Assembly (NCBI RefSeq): GCF_022605725.1
Contig: NC_065563.1
Coordinates: 11,124,518 to 11,188,517 of the forward strand
DNA: 64,000 nucleotides
Direction of reading: 5' to 3'
Origin: Anthonomus grandis grandis
Taxonomy: Eukaryota; Arthropoda; Insecta; Coleoptera; Curculionidae
Part shown: positions 10,970 through 22,800 of the stretch, one piece after another
Layout: each line of letters begins with the position of its first letter
Numbering within the stretch: position 1 is the first letter of the stretch
Notes under the pieces: generated by a model
The model's input: only the letters and a program-made list of their open reading frames with translations
Database searches by the model: none
Told to the model about the DNA's origin: nothing
Position numbers and translations under genes: made by a program

Positions 10970-11288
10970 CCAGTCCAACGACAAACGACACGAGTTTTTT
11001 TTAGTGACTAAAATAGTGCGCGTAAATCGAATGCAGCTATAGTAGTGCGGGTATACGAATGCAATTTTATCGGACAACCAAGGATAATCTACTGAGTAAG
11101 CCATAATTTTCAATTTTATTTTTATTCCTGTTTTTATAATTCTAGACGGGTGTGTCTAGTGATGCTTTATGTTTTTTGTTTTTTTTTAAGAAAAAAAGGG
11201 AATGCTATTTTATGCGTGTGAATTTTATATATTTTTTAATTGACAATATTATGCATCTAAGCAAACTATTCTAATAATATTGGGTTCT

Positions 11289-12535
11289 ATGTCTTTAAAC
11301 TGGGAAAGGACTAATAAAACTTTACTGGAATTTAAACAAAGGGCTATAAATAATTTCAAAAGGGCTATAAAAAAGGCCGTACCAAAAAATACGGAAACAA
11401 GAGTCGATATTACGGACAAGTTAGTAGAGTTATTCAATGAAACGACAGCCTTTATTAAGGATATTTGGGTGCAATTAGATAATCAGCAAAAGAATCAAAC
11501 TAAGGACGTATTCCTTTTTATTAGAGATAAAGTAGTTAGGGCATTTGAGATATTAAAAGTTCCATATAAAGTACCATTAAGTTGTATAGAAAAAATTGAT
11601 CCGTTAATTTTGGACGAGTATTATATATCATCGAGCGACGAGGAGGAAATAAATATGCCTTTGTCAAATTTAGAGTTTTTTAATTTAGCTGGGAAAATAG
11701 TACCTCAGGAGTTTGATGGCTCACATGACAGGCTACAATCATTTTTAGATGCTCTTACATTACTTAATGAAAATTCGGGCGATCATGGAGCAAACGCAGT
11801 AGCCTACGTTAAAACACGACTTACAAGTAAGGCTCGAGGTTTAATAACTACCGAAGCATCCCTTACAGAAATTATAAACACTTTGCGTTTAAAAATTAAA
11901 GGAGAGAGTTCACAGCTGTTAACAACAAAGCTATTAAATTTTAGGCAACATGCTAGAGATACCGTTATGCTTCGGATATTGAATCTCTAGCTGAAAAATT
12001 AAAAACGGCATATATTAGCGAGGGTGTCCCCGCCGATGTCGCAGCAAAGTATTCTACTGATCAAACAGTAAGAGCCTTAGCTCAAAATGCTAATTCCGAA
12101 AGGGCTAGGGTAGCTATAGAGGCAGGTACATTTACCACAGTGCAGGAGGTTGTCAATAAATTTATAAATATAAATAATAATGCACAGGCTTCAACTTCGA
12201 ACATTTTTTATGCTAAATCAGGTCAAAATAATTTTAGACATAATAACAGATTTTTTTATAATAATAGAGGTAGGCGACCTAATAACAATAATAATAATAA
12301 TAATTATTACAATAACACTCAACGCAGCCAAAATTTCAATAGGCACAATAATGAACGCGGTAGAAATAATCGCGGTTTTAATAATAATACAAGTAACAGG
12401 TATAATAATGACAGACAAACTAATATCAATAGAGCCAACAACTCATTTCACAGGTCAGTTAGGGCAGTTAGCACAATACCTGACCAGGGAAACGAAATGG
12501 ACCCCCAAACCGGGAGGTTGGGGGATATCTCGTAA
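11289..12535 (+). pseudogene. Gag polyprotein of the gypsy element, one frameshift
   Basis: The first frame runs from ATG 11289 to a stop near 11990. The capsid-like part (residues about 130-230) includes the FDGSHDRLQSFLDAL block typical of Ty3/gypsy Gag. Near 11965 one base is missing, and the protein-like sequence continues in another frame (YASDIESLAEKLKTAY...), ending at 12535 in a tail very rich in Asn, Arg and Tyr. No CCHC zinc knuckle is present. Basic Asn/Arg tails are thought to bind RNA in such Gags. The pol frame begins six bases after the gag stop, consistent with a frameshift-type gag-pol arrangement. Confidence 0.8.
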
Positions 12536-12540
12536 ATAAT

Positions 12541-13929
12541 GTGTTTAACATGAACCTTTCCTTCTCCAACTTTGTTATATTTTTTACAGAAATGACTGGT
12601 CAGGAAAACACTTTTTTAATCGATACTGGTGCAGATATTTCTATATTTAAAAATGACACAATTAGTCCAAACAAAATTATAAACACACACACCCCTAGTC
12701 AAATTAAAGGAGTAACAGATGAAGTTATCACAACTTTAGGTATTGCAAGAACGGTCATTTCTGTTAATGGACACGAAGTCGAACATTCTTTTCACGTAGT
12801 AGATTCCTCATTTCCGATCCCGACAGATGCAATATTGGGTCGAGATTTTATCGCTAAATTCAAATGTAATTTAAACTATTCGGATTGGACTATGACTATT
12901 AGGCCGAATGACAATAATATTATTATACCGATTCGAAATAGTATTTCTGAAGACTCTATAGTTATTCCAGCTAGGTGTGAGGTACTACGAAAGATAAAAA
13001 GCCTACAATTTGTTAAAGAAGATTCAGTAGTAGAAAATGCGGAACTAAGGTCTGGTATCTTTGTTGCGAGAACTATTGTCTCAAAAAATTCCCCTATTGT
13101 TAAGATTATTAATACAACAAGCGAAAACGTTACTCTTAATAATATTCAGCTAAAAACGACAAGCCTAGCAGAATTTAATATCTATAAAATCGATACAGAA
13201 TATAACGATAGAAATTCTAATCTCATGACGCAGCTTAATGTTAAAGATGTACCTGAGTTTGTCAAAGAAAAATTAATTAAGTTATGCAACGAATTTTCAG
13301 ATATTTTTGCCCTTAAGTCAGATAAAATAACAGTTAACAACTTTTATCAACAAGAACTCCGACTAACTGATAGGTCACCAGTGTATATTAAAAATTATAG
13401 AATTCCGCATACTCAAAAAAAAGAAATAAACAAACAAGTCAATAAATTACTGGAACAAAATATTATAGAGCCATCAATCTCCAACTATAATAACCCAGTT
13501 TTGCTGGTACCCAAAAAATCTCCTAACGGTCAAAAAGCATGGAGGTTAGTCATTGATTTTTGCCAGCTAAATAAAAAACTCATTGCTGACAAGTTTCCAC
13601 TTCCTCGTATCGATGATATATTAGATCAGCTAGGAAGAGCTCGGTGGTTTTCAGTAATTGATCTTATTAGTGGTTTTCACCAGGTACCCTTATGTGAAAA
13701 CTCTCGAGACCACAAAAAACTTACCGAATTGTTACCGGTGTTTGATGAAATTCAAAATGATATTGAATTTTTGGCGGATGAGGCTGATCTCGAAACCCAG
13801 TATACAGAACGTCCACATTTTGAAGATAACTTTTATCGTTTTTCCTCAATGGCTCGTGATTTAATTTATAAATTTATTTTTAAATGCTACAGAAGAAAAA
13901 TCTCCAAGGTCTGTCTTAATAGCTTCTAG
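12541..13929 (+). pseudogene. Gypsy protease and partial reverse transcriptase fused in frame to BEL/Pao gag debris
   Basis: The open frame of 462 codons has three parts. First, a retropepsin with active site FLIDTGADISIF (residues about 27-38) and the later AILGRDF flap-side motif. Second, the RT fingers and start of the palm (NPVLLVPKKSPNG, WRLVIDFCQLN, FPLPRIDDILDQL, SVIDLISGFHQVPL). Third, after ENSRDHKK at about 13716, an unrelated segment (LLPVFDEIQNDIEF...) that fits the N-terminal region of BEL/Pao Gag. The catalytic FADD box and all later domains are absent, so it is dead as a polymerase. That the joint preserved the frame is probably chance. Confidence 0.8.
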
Positions 13930-14150
13930 TTTGGGCCACAATAAAAAAGAAAAAGAAGTTGCCAAAACTTCCTCCAATTTCAATTCCTACATTTTCTGGA
14001 AAATCTGAAAATTGGCTGGAGTTTAGGGATACTTTTTCTTGTTTAGCGCATAAAAATGAGAGGTTGAACAATATTGAAAAAATCAATTTCTTAGGGGCGC
14101 ATTGGACGCAAACGCAAGACAGTTTATTGGCATTCTTGAATTTTCTGATA
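13717..14150 (+). mobile_element. BEL/Pao retrotransposon gag fragment
   Basis: Two overlapping frames carry Gag pieces of the BEL/Pao type: FDEIQNDIEFL with ERPHFEDNFYRF (to 13929), then from 13959 LPKLPPISIPTFSGKSENW with LEFRDTFSCLAH. The latter is the well-known PTFSG...W..F.D.F signature (DUF1759). The fragment ends near 14150 in a run of A. No LTR or pol belonging to it was seen. Confidence 0.75.
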
Positions 14151-14204
14151 AAAAAAAAAACCACATTCCAAATTTCGTCAAAAACAAAGAATAAATGGCC
14201 AAAA

Positions 14205-14310
14205 CTAAGTTTATCACCCTGTATCTTGGTTAATTTTGACTTTCGGACTAGGAAATTTTTTTAACATAACCCCATTTTCTTTTTTTTTTCAATTTACCAT
14301 TATTTATGGA
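14205..14310 (-). repeat. Dispersed repeat, inverted relative of 3890-3985
   Basis: In reverse complement it reads CCATAAATAATGGTAAAT, then CTAGTCCGAAAGTCAAA and AACCAAGATACAGGGTGAT, matching the same series at 3890-3985. Confidence 0.6.
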
Positions 14311-14548
14311 AGATCTTGTATAGTTTGTCGAGCCGTTTGTATTTCACACTGTTCACACGGAAACGAGTATAAAAAAATAATATTCTAGACACGTAATATT
14401 TATTATAAAAAAAAAAAAACAACAAACAAACACGTCGATTTAAATGGAAATAAACGAACATTCTACACAAGTTAAACGATAAAAAAAAACTATAAGAAAT
14501 TTTATTTTGGAGGGTCCGATTAAGCTGCGCGGTGGGATACATTTTCTC
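14311..14548. other. Short spacer, nothing recognised
   Basis: AT-rich with runs of A; no repeat core or coding signal. Confidence 0.4.
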
Positions 14549-16873
14549 GTAACAAACTGCATAAGTCGGTCGAATATGCGGCAACAAATGAACGTAGGGA
14601 GGAATTTTTTATTGAGATTTTATGTAAGTAATCTTTTATTAAGTCCAAGCAAGAAGTATTACACAAACTATAATCATCGGTTTGTCTAACTTACTTTCAC
14701 TTTGAGACATTTATTTTTTTTTGACAAATTGGTGGCCCTGGAGCACATTTTCTTGTAACAAACTGCATCAATTGGTCGAATATACTGCATCAAATCGACG
14801 TAGAGAGTAATTTTTCATTGATATTAAATGATTCTTTGTTTTACCTGAGCCCGTTAAGGTTTTCTTTTAAGTTCAGGCAATTAATTGCACTTAGTGTTTT
14901 ATCTTCTTCCATGCAGTTGAAGTAATTTTTAAATTTTTTTTAGTAGAGACACTTTTTAGAAAAATGAACCTGGATCGTTTGACCCATTTTAAAAGATAAA
15001 ACTCCTGGAAAACTGTACGAATTGAGGACTCTTTTTGTTATAACAAACTGCACAAGTCGGTCGAATATACAGCATCAAATGGACGTAGGGAGAATTTTTT
15101 AATTGATTTCAAGTAATTTTTGTTCTTCTAGGTGGTTGAAGTCTAAGGTCTTATATCTTATTATAGTCTAATATATAGTCTAATGTCCTTAAAATTATGG
15201 AATACAAAAGATACAAAGAATTATTTCTCCCAGTAATTTTTAAGAAAACAATTACAGATTTACTTCCAGGCATTCCAAGCTATTATTTGCTCTCTAACTG
15301 CCTGGAACAAATGTTAAATTATTCACTATTTCCCATTAAAAGAGCAAAAAAGAATTTTCATTTTTTCAAGGAGGTTTAGAGTCAATTTAAGGGACTCTTG
15401 AAGGGAAAACTGATGATATTGCAACTTGTTCAAGAGTAGTTAATAGAAAATAAAGGTAAGAGCTAATTCAAAAACGATTGGGTAAAAACTGGAAAGTAAT
15501 GACTAAAGATCATCGATTTCAAGTAATTTTTTATTTCGTTCAGGCAGTTGAGAAGCACTATTACAAAAAACCAAACACGGGTTTTTCTTAATTTCACTTT
15601 GAGACAATTTTGTGTTTTTTTTTTTGACAAATTGGTGACCCTGATTCACTTTTTCTTATAACAGACTGCATCAACAGGTCGAATATACAGCATCAAACAA
15701 ACGTAGGACGTAGGGAAAATTTTTCATTGAATAGAAGTAATTTGTAATTTCTGTCAGACAATTGAGGCAGTTTTTCAGCTATTTTACACAGCCCCGTTAA
15801 GGTTTTCTTTTAACCTTCTTCCAGGCAGTTGAAGTAATTAACATTTCTATTTTTTTAAGGCATTTCTTGACAGGCAACTCAAGTGTTTAATGAATTAGAA
15901 AGGTGAACCAGGACTCACTTTAAAGTGTCCTGTCAAACTGTACGAATTGGGGGCCCTATTTCTTGCAACAAATCGGATCGATCGGTCGAATATACAGCAT
16001 CAAATTCTCGTAGTGGATCAATTTAGAACTTAAAAGGGGAATTTTGTCTGTATATCTGCCTTAGGCGTTACCGAGTCATTTTTCATTTATATGAAGTATT
16101 TCGTCAAGGCAGTTGAAGCAATTTTAAACAATCAATCAAGCGACGAAGAATGAAATAACTGGCCCACCTGAAGAAGAGAACCAGCAATAAAAAGTCAACG
16201 TTCTTTTTTAAAACTCTTATGCAAAGTGGACCGACCTACATTCAAATTTAGGTCTTATCCAAAATTATCCGACTGATTAAACCTCAAAATGTTCTAAAAC
16301 AAGGGTATTTGCCTGAAACTGATTTTAACTTGCATTTCTTAATATTGAGGTTAGCCCTTTATTGCACTCAGCCTCATTTATCATTGATTTTATGAAATTT
16401 TTTATTTTGTCCAGGCAGTTGATGCAGTAATACATAAACCAATTACGGTTCTCTATTACTTTCAGGCAATTGAAGATAATGTTATTTTTTTCCTATATCT
16501 ATCTGGGACTCTTTTTTCTTGCAACAAACTGCCTTGATCATTCGAATTTACAGCAAATAGACTTTGGGACTAATTTTTCGTTTATTTGACGTGATTCGTA
16601 ATTCCTTTCAGGGAATTAAGGCAGTTTTTCAGGCATTTTACGTTAAGGTTTTCTTTTCAATCGGTTGCACTTAAGTTTTACCTTCCTTTAGACAGTGAAA
16701 GTATTAGTTCAATTTTTTTAAGGTAGTCAAGTCATTGTTTTTCAGACAAGTTTCGTTCACCTTAATTGAACGTTCCTGCTAAATTATACGAGTTGGGACC
16801 ATTGAAAGGCCGTTGCTCTTTCAAAAAAACTGCATCAATCGGTCGAATATACAGCATCAAATAAATTTTATTT
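14549..16873 (+). repeat. Degenerate repeat of roughly 0.3 kb, left block
   Basis: A conserved core, ACAAACTGCATCAATCGGTC followed by GAATATACAGCATCAAA, recurs at about 14552, 14758, 15043, 15661, 15967, 16524 and 16825. Spacings are near 205-310 bases or twice that where a unit seems lost. Between cores other phrases recur (CCCGTTAAGGTTTTCTTTTA, GGCAGTTGAAGTAATT, TTTTTCATTGA). Copies are well diverged, so this is an old array. A further copy lies at 24661, on the other side of the satellite. Confidence 0.75.
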
Positions 16874-19800
16874 GAGGCATTTTTTCCTATAATTTTCTTA
16901 GAAATTTTTTACTTTTCCCGAGTATAGTATTACGAATAATTGAAATATTCTTAAGAGGCTTGTGAGCAAAGCGGAGGAATTTATTTCCCAATAATTTCAT
17001 ACCAAAACGATTTTTGTACCTCAAAAACTCCTTGAATTAGGGACAATTCTGTCCAACAAGCTCCAAGACCCACCAAACTTGAAGTTTCAAAGGTATGTTG
17101 CAACCTCACGAGTTTTTTTAATTACTGGACATTTTTGCGCCTAACTTTAGAACGAATTAAGATATTTTCATAATTTTTGTACACTAATATATTGGGATCC
17201 TTGAAGATGGATTTGAGGGCAAAAACGTCATTTTGGATTAGGAATTTTGGTACTCAGGACAGTTTTGGTTGAGGCATTATTTTCTATAATTTTCTTTGAA
17301 AATTTTATTTTTCTCGAGTATAGTATTACGAATAATTGAAATATTCTTAAGAGGCTTCTGAGCAAAGCGGAGGAATTTATTTCCCAATAATTTCATACCA
17401 AAACGATTTTTGTACCTCAAAAACTCCTTGAATTAGAGACAATTCTGTCCAACAAGCTCCAAGACCCACCAAACTTGGAGTTTCAAAGGTATGTTGCAAC
17501 CTCAAAAATTTTATTAATTACTGGACATTTTTGCGCCTAACTTTAGAATGACTTAAGATATTTTCATAATTCTTATACACTAATATAGTGGGATCCTTGA
17601 AGAGGGATTTGAGGGCAAAAACGTCATTTTGGATTAAGAACTTTGGTACTTAGGACAGTTTTGGTTGAGGCATTTTTTTCTATAATTTTCTTAGAAAATT
17701 CTATTTTTTTCGAGTATAGTATCACGAATAATTGAAATATCCTTAACAGGCTTGTGAAAAAAGAAAGTCCATTTATTTGCTAATAATTTCATACCAAAAC
17801 GATTTTTTTACCTCAAAAACTCCTTGAATTAGGGACAATTCTGTCCAACAAGCTCCAAGACCCAACAAACTTGGAGCTTTAAATGTATGTTGCAACCTCA
17901 AAAATTTTATTAATTACTGGACATTTTTGCGCCTAACTTTAGAACGAATTAAGATATTTTCATAATTTTTGTACACTAATATATTGGGATCCTTGAAGAT
18001 GGATTTGAGGGCAAAAACGTCATTTTGGATTAAGAATTTTGGTAGTTAGGACAGTTTTGGTTGAGGCATTATTTTCTATAATTTTCTTTGAAAATTTTAC
18101 TTTTCTCGAGTATAATAGTATCACGAATAATTGAAGTATTCTTAAGAGGCTTATGAGCAAAGCGGAGGAATTTATTTCCCAATAATTTCATACCAAAACG
18201 ATTTTTGTACCTCAAAAACTCCTTGAATTAGGGACAATTCTGTCCAACAAGCTCCAAGACCCACCAAACTTGGAGCTTCAAATGTATGTTCCAACCTCAC
18301 GAGTTTTTATTAATTACTGGACATTTTTGCGCCTAACTTTAGAACGAATTAAGATATTTTCATAATTTTTATACACTAATATATTGGGATCCTTGAAGAT
18401 GGATTTGAGGGCAAAAACGTCATTTTGGATTAAGAACTTTGGTACTTAGGACAGTTTTGGTTGAGGCATTATTTTCTATAATTTTCTTAGAAAATTCTAT
18501 TTTTTTCGAGTATAGTATCACGAATGATTGAAATATTGTTAAGAGGCATCTGAGCAAAGAGGAGGAATTTATTTCCCAATAATTTCATACCAAAACAATT
18601 TTTGTACCTCAAAAACTCGTCGAATTAGGGACAATTCTGTCCAATAAGCTCCAAGACCCACCAAACTTGGAGTTTCAAAGGTATGTTGCAACCTCAAAAA
18701 TTTTATTAATTACTGGACATTTTTGCGCCTAACTTTAGAACGAATTAAGATATTTTCATAATTTTTGTACACTAATATATTGGGATCCTTGAAATCGATT
18801 TGAGGGCAAAAACGTCATTTTGGATTAAGAATTTTGGTAGTTAGGACAGTTTTGGTTGAGGCATTATTTTCTATAATTTTCTTTGAAAATTTTACTTTTC
18901 TCGAGTATAATAGTATCACGAATAATTGAAGTATTCTTAAGAGGCTTATGAGCAAAGCGGAGGAATTTATTTCCCAATAATTTCATACCAAAACGATTTT
19001 TGTACCTCAAAAACTCCTTGAATTAGGGACAATTCTGTCCAACAAGCTCCAAGACCCACCAAACTTGGAGCTTCAAATGTATGTTGCAACCTCAAAAATT
19101 TTATTAATTACTGGACATTTTTGCGCCTAGCTTCAGAATGACTTAAGATATTTTCATAATTTTTGTACACTAATATAGTGGGATCCTTGTAGATAGATTT
19201 GAGGGCAAAAACGTCATTTTGGATTAAGAACTTTGGTACTTAGGACAGTTTTGGTTGAGGCATTTATTTCTATAATTTTCTTTGAAAATTTTATTTTTCT
19301 CGAGTATAGTATCACAAATAATTGAAATATTCTTAGGAGGCTTGTGAGCAAAGAGGAGCAGTTTATTTCCTAATAATTTCATACCAAAACGATTTTTGTA
19401 CCCCAAAAACTCCTTGAATTAGGGACAATTCTGTCCAACAAGCTCCAAGACCCACCAAACTTGAAGTTTCAAAGGTATGTTGCAACCTCACGAGTTTTTT
19501 TAATTACTGGACATTTTTGCGCCTAACTTTAGAACGAATTAAGATATTTTCATAATTTTTGTACACTAATATATTGGGATCCTTGAAGAGGGATTTGAGG
19601 GCAAAAACGTCATTTTGGATTAAGAACTTTGGTACTTAGGACAGTTTTGGTTGAGGTATTTTTTTCTATAATTTTCTTAGAAAATTTTTACTTTTCTCGA
19701 GTATAGTATCTCGAATAATTGAAATATTCTTAAGAGGCTTGTGAGCAAAGCGGAGGGATTTATTTCCCAATAATTTCATACCAAAACGATTTTTGTACCT

Positions 19801-22800
19801 CAAAAACTCCTTGAATTAGGGACAATTCTGTCCATTAAGCTCCAAGACCCACCAAACTTGGAGTTTCAAAGGTATGCTGCAACCTCACGATTTTTTATTA
19901 ATTACTGGAAATTTTTGCGCTTAACTTTAGAACGAATTAAGATATTTTCATAATTTTTGTACACTAATATATTGGGATCCTTGAAGATGGATTTGAGGGC
20001 AAAAACGTCATTTTGGATTAAGAACTTTGGTACTTAGGACAGTTTTGGTTGAGGCATTTTTTTCTATAATTTTCTTAGAAAATTCTATTTTTTTCAAGTA
20101 TAGTATCACGAATAATTGAAATATCCTTAACAGGCTTGTGGAAAAAGAAAGGCCACTTATTTCCCAATAATTTCATACCAAAACGATTTTTGTACCTCAA
20201 AAACTCTTTGAATTGGGGACAATTCTGTCCAACAAGCTCCAAGACCCACCAAACTTGGAATTTCAAATGTATGTTGCAACCTCACGAGTTTTTATTAATT
20301 ACTGGACATTTTTGCGCCTAACTTTAGAATGACTTAAGATATTTTCATAATTTTTGTACGCTAATATAGGGGGATCCTTGAAGAGGGATTTGAGGGCAAA
20401 AAAGTCATTTTGGATTAAGAACTTTGGTACTTGGGACAGTTTTGGTTGAGGCATTTTTTCCTATAATTTTCTTAGAAATTTTTTTACTTTTCCCGAGTAT
20501 AGTATTACGAATAATTGAAATATTCTTAAGAGGCTTCTGAGCAAAGAGGAGGAATTTATTTCCCAATAATTTCATACCAAAACGATTTTTGTACCTCAAA
20601 AACTCCTTGAATTAGAAACAATTCTGTCCATTAAGCTCCAAGACCCACCAAACTCGGAGTTTCAAAGGTATGTTGCAACCTCACGAGTTTTTATTAATTA
20701 CTGGACATTTTTGCGCCTAACTTAATATATTGGGATCCTTGAAGATGGATTTGAGGGCAAAAACGTCATTTTGGATTAAGAATTTTGGTAGTTAGGACAG
20801 TTTTGGTTGAGGCATTATTTTCTATAATTTTCTTAGAAATTTTTTACTTTTCTCAAGTATAGTATCTCGAATAATTGAAATATTCTTAAGAGGCTTGTGA
20901 GCAAAGCGGAGGAGTTTATTTCCCAATAATTTCATACCAAAACGATTTTTGTACCTCAAAAACTCCTTGAATTAGGGACAATTCTGTCCAACAAGCTCCA
21001 AGACCCACCAAACTTGGAGCTTCAAATGTATGTTGCAACCTCAAAAATTTTATTAATTACTGGACATTTTTGCGCCTAGCTTCAGAATGACTTAAGATAT
21101 TTTCATAATTTTTGTACACTAATATAGTGGGATCCTTGTAGATAGATTTGAGGGCAAAAACGTCATTTTGGATTAAGAATTTTGGTAGTTAGGACAGTTT
21201 TGGTTGAGGCATTTATTTCTATAATTTTTTTTGAAAATTTTATTTTTCTCGAGTATAGTATCACGAATAATTGAAATATTCTTAAGAGGCTTGTGAGCAA
21301 AGAGGAGCAGTTTATTTCCTAATAATTTCATACCAAAACGATTTTTGTACCCCAAAAACTCCTTGAATTAGGGACAATTCTGTCCAACAAGCTCCAAGAC
21401 CCACCAAACTTGAAGTTTCAAAGGTATGTTGCAACCTCACGAGTTTTTTTAATTACTGGACATTTTTGCGCCTAACTTTAGAACGAATTAAGATATTTTC
21501 ATAATTTTTGTACACTAATATATTGGGATCCTTGAAGAGGGATTTGAGGGCAAAAAAGTCATTTTGGATTAAGAACTTTGGTACTTGGGACAGTTTTGGT
21601 TGAGGCATTTTTTCCTATAATTTTCTTAGAAATTTTTTACTTTTCCCGAGTATAGTATTACGAATAATTGAAATATTCTTAAGAGGCTTCTGAGCAAAGC
21701 GGAGGAATTTATTTCCCAATAATTTCATACCAAAACGATTTTTGTACCTCAAAAACTCCTTGAATTAGGGACAATTCTGTCCATTAAGCTCCAAGACCCA
21801 CCAAACTTGGAGTTTCAAAGGTATGCTGCAACCTCAAAAATTTTATTAATTGCTGGACATTTTTGCGCCTAACTTTAGAATGACTTAAGATATTTTCATA
21901 ATTTTTGTACACTAATATAGTGGGATCCTTGTAGATAGATTTGAGGGCAAAAACGTCATTTTGGATTAAGAATTTTGGTAGTTAGGACAGTTTTGGTTGA
22001 GGCATTTTTTCCTATAATTTTCTTAGAAATTTTTTACTTTTCTCAAGTATAGTATCTCGAATAATTGAAATATTCTTAAGAGGCTTGTGAGCAAAGCGGA
22101 GGAGTTTATTTCCCAATAATTTCATACCAAAACGATTTTTGTACCTCAAAAACTCCTTGAATTAGGGACAATTCTGTCCAACAAGCTCCAAGACCCACCA
22201 AACTTGGAGCTTCAAATGTATGTTGCAACCTCAAAAATTTTATTAATTGCTGGACATTTTTGCGCCTAACTTTAGAATGACTTAAGATATTTTCATAATT
22301 TTTGTACACTAATATAGTGGGATCCTTGTAGATAGATTTGAGGGCAAAAACGTCATTTTGGATTAAGAATTTTGGTAGTTAGGACAGTTTTGGTTGAGGC
22401 ATTTTTTCCTATAATTTTCTTAGAAATTTTTTACTTTTCTCAAGTATAGTATCTCGAATAATTGAAATATTCTTAAGAGGCTTGTGAGCAAAGCGGAGGA
22501 GTTTATTTCCCAATAATTTCATACCAAAACGATTTTTGTACCTCAAAAACTCCTTGAATTAGGGACAATTCTGTCCAACAAGCTCCAAGACCCACCAAAC
22601 TTGGAGCTTCAAATGTATGTTGCAACCTCAAAAATTTTATTAATTGCTGGACATTTTTGCGCCTAACTTTAGAATGACTTAAGATATTTTCATAATTTTT
22701 GTACACTAATATAGTGGGATCCTTGTAGATAGATTTGAGGGCAAAAACGTCATTTTGGATTAAGAATTTTGGTAGTTAGGACAGTTTTGGTTGAGGCATT

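Larger units (their letters stand above)
10370..13716 (+). mobile_element. Ty3/gypsy LTR retrotransposon, 3' truncated
   Basis: An LTR end followed at once by a TGG-initial primer binding site (10547), a small ORF, gag, then protease and the first part of reverse transcriptase. The coding sequence breaks off after the SGFHQVPL block of the RT palm near 13716. RNase H, integrase and the 3' LTR are absent. An Arg/Asn-rich nucleocapsid without CCHC knuckles suggests the 412/mdg1 side of the group, but this is tentative. Confidence 0.8.

Noticed and set aside
12180..12539. Ile/Thr-rich plus-strand frame and its antisense within the gag tail
   Set aside because: They are out-of-frame readings of AAT-rich codons of the Asn/Arg-rich nucleocapsid.
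10370..13929. Endogenous virus with an envelope gene
   Set aside because: Only gag, protease and part of RT plus one small membrane peptide are present. No envelope-like glycoprotein was seen.
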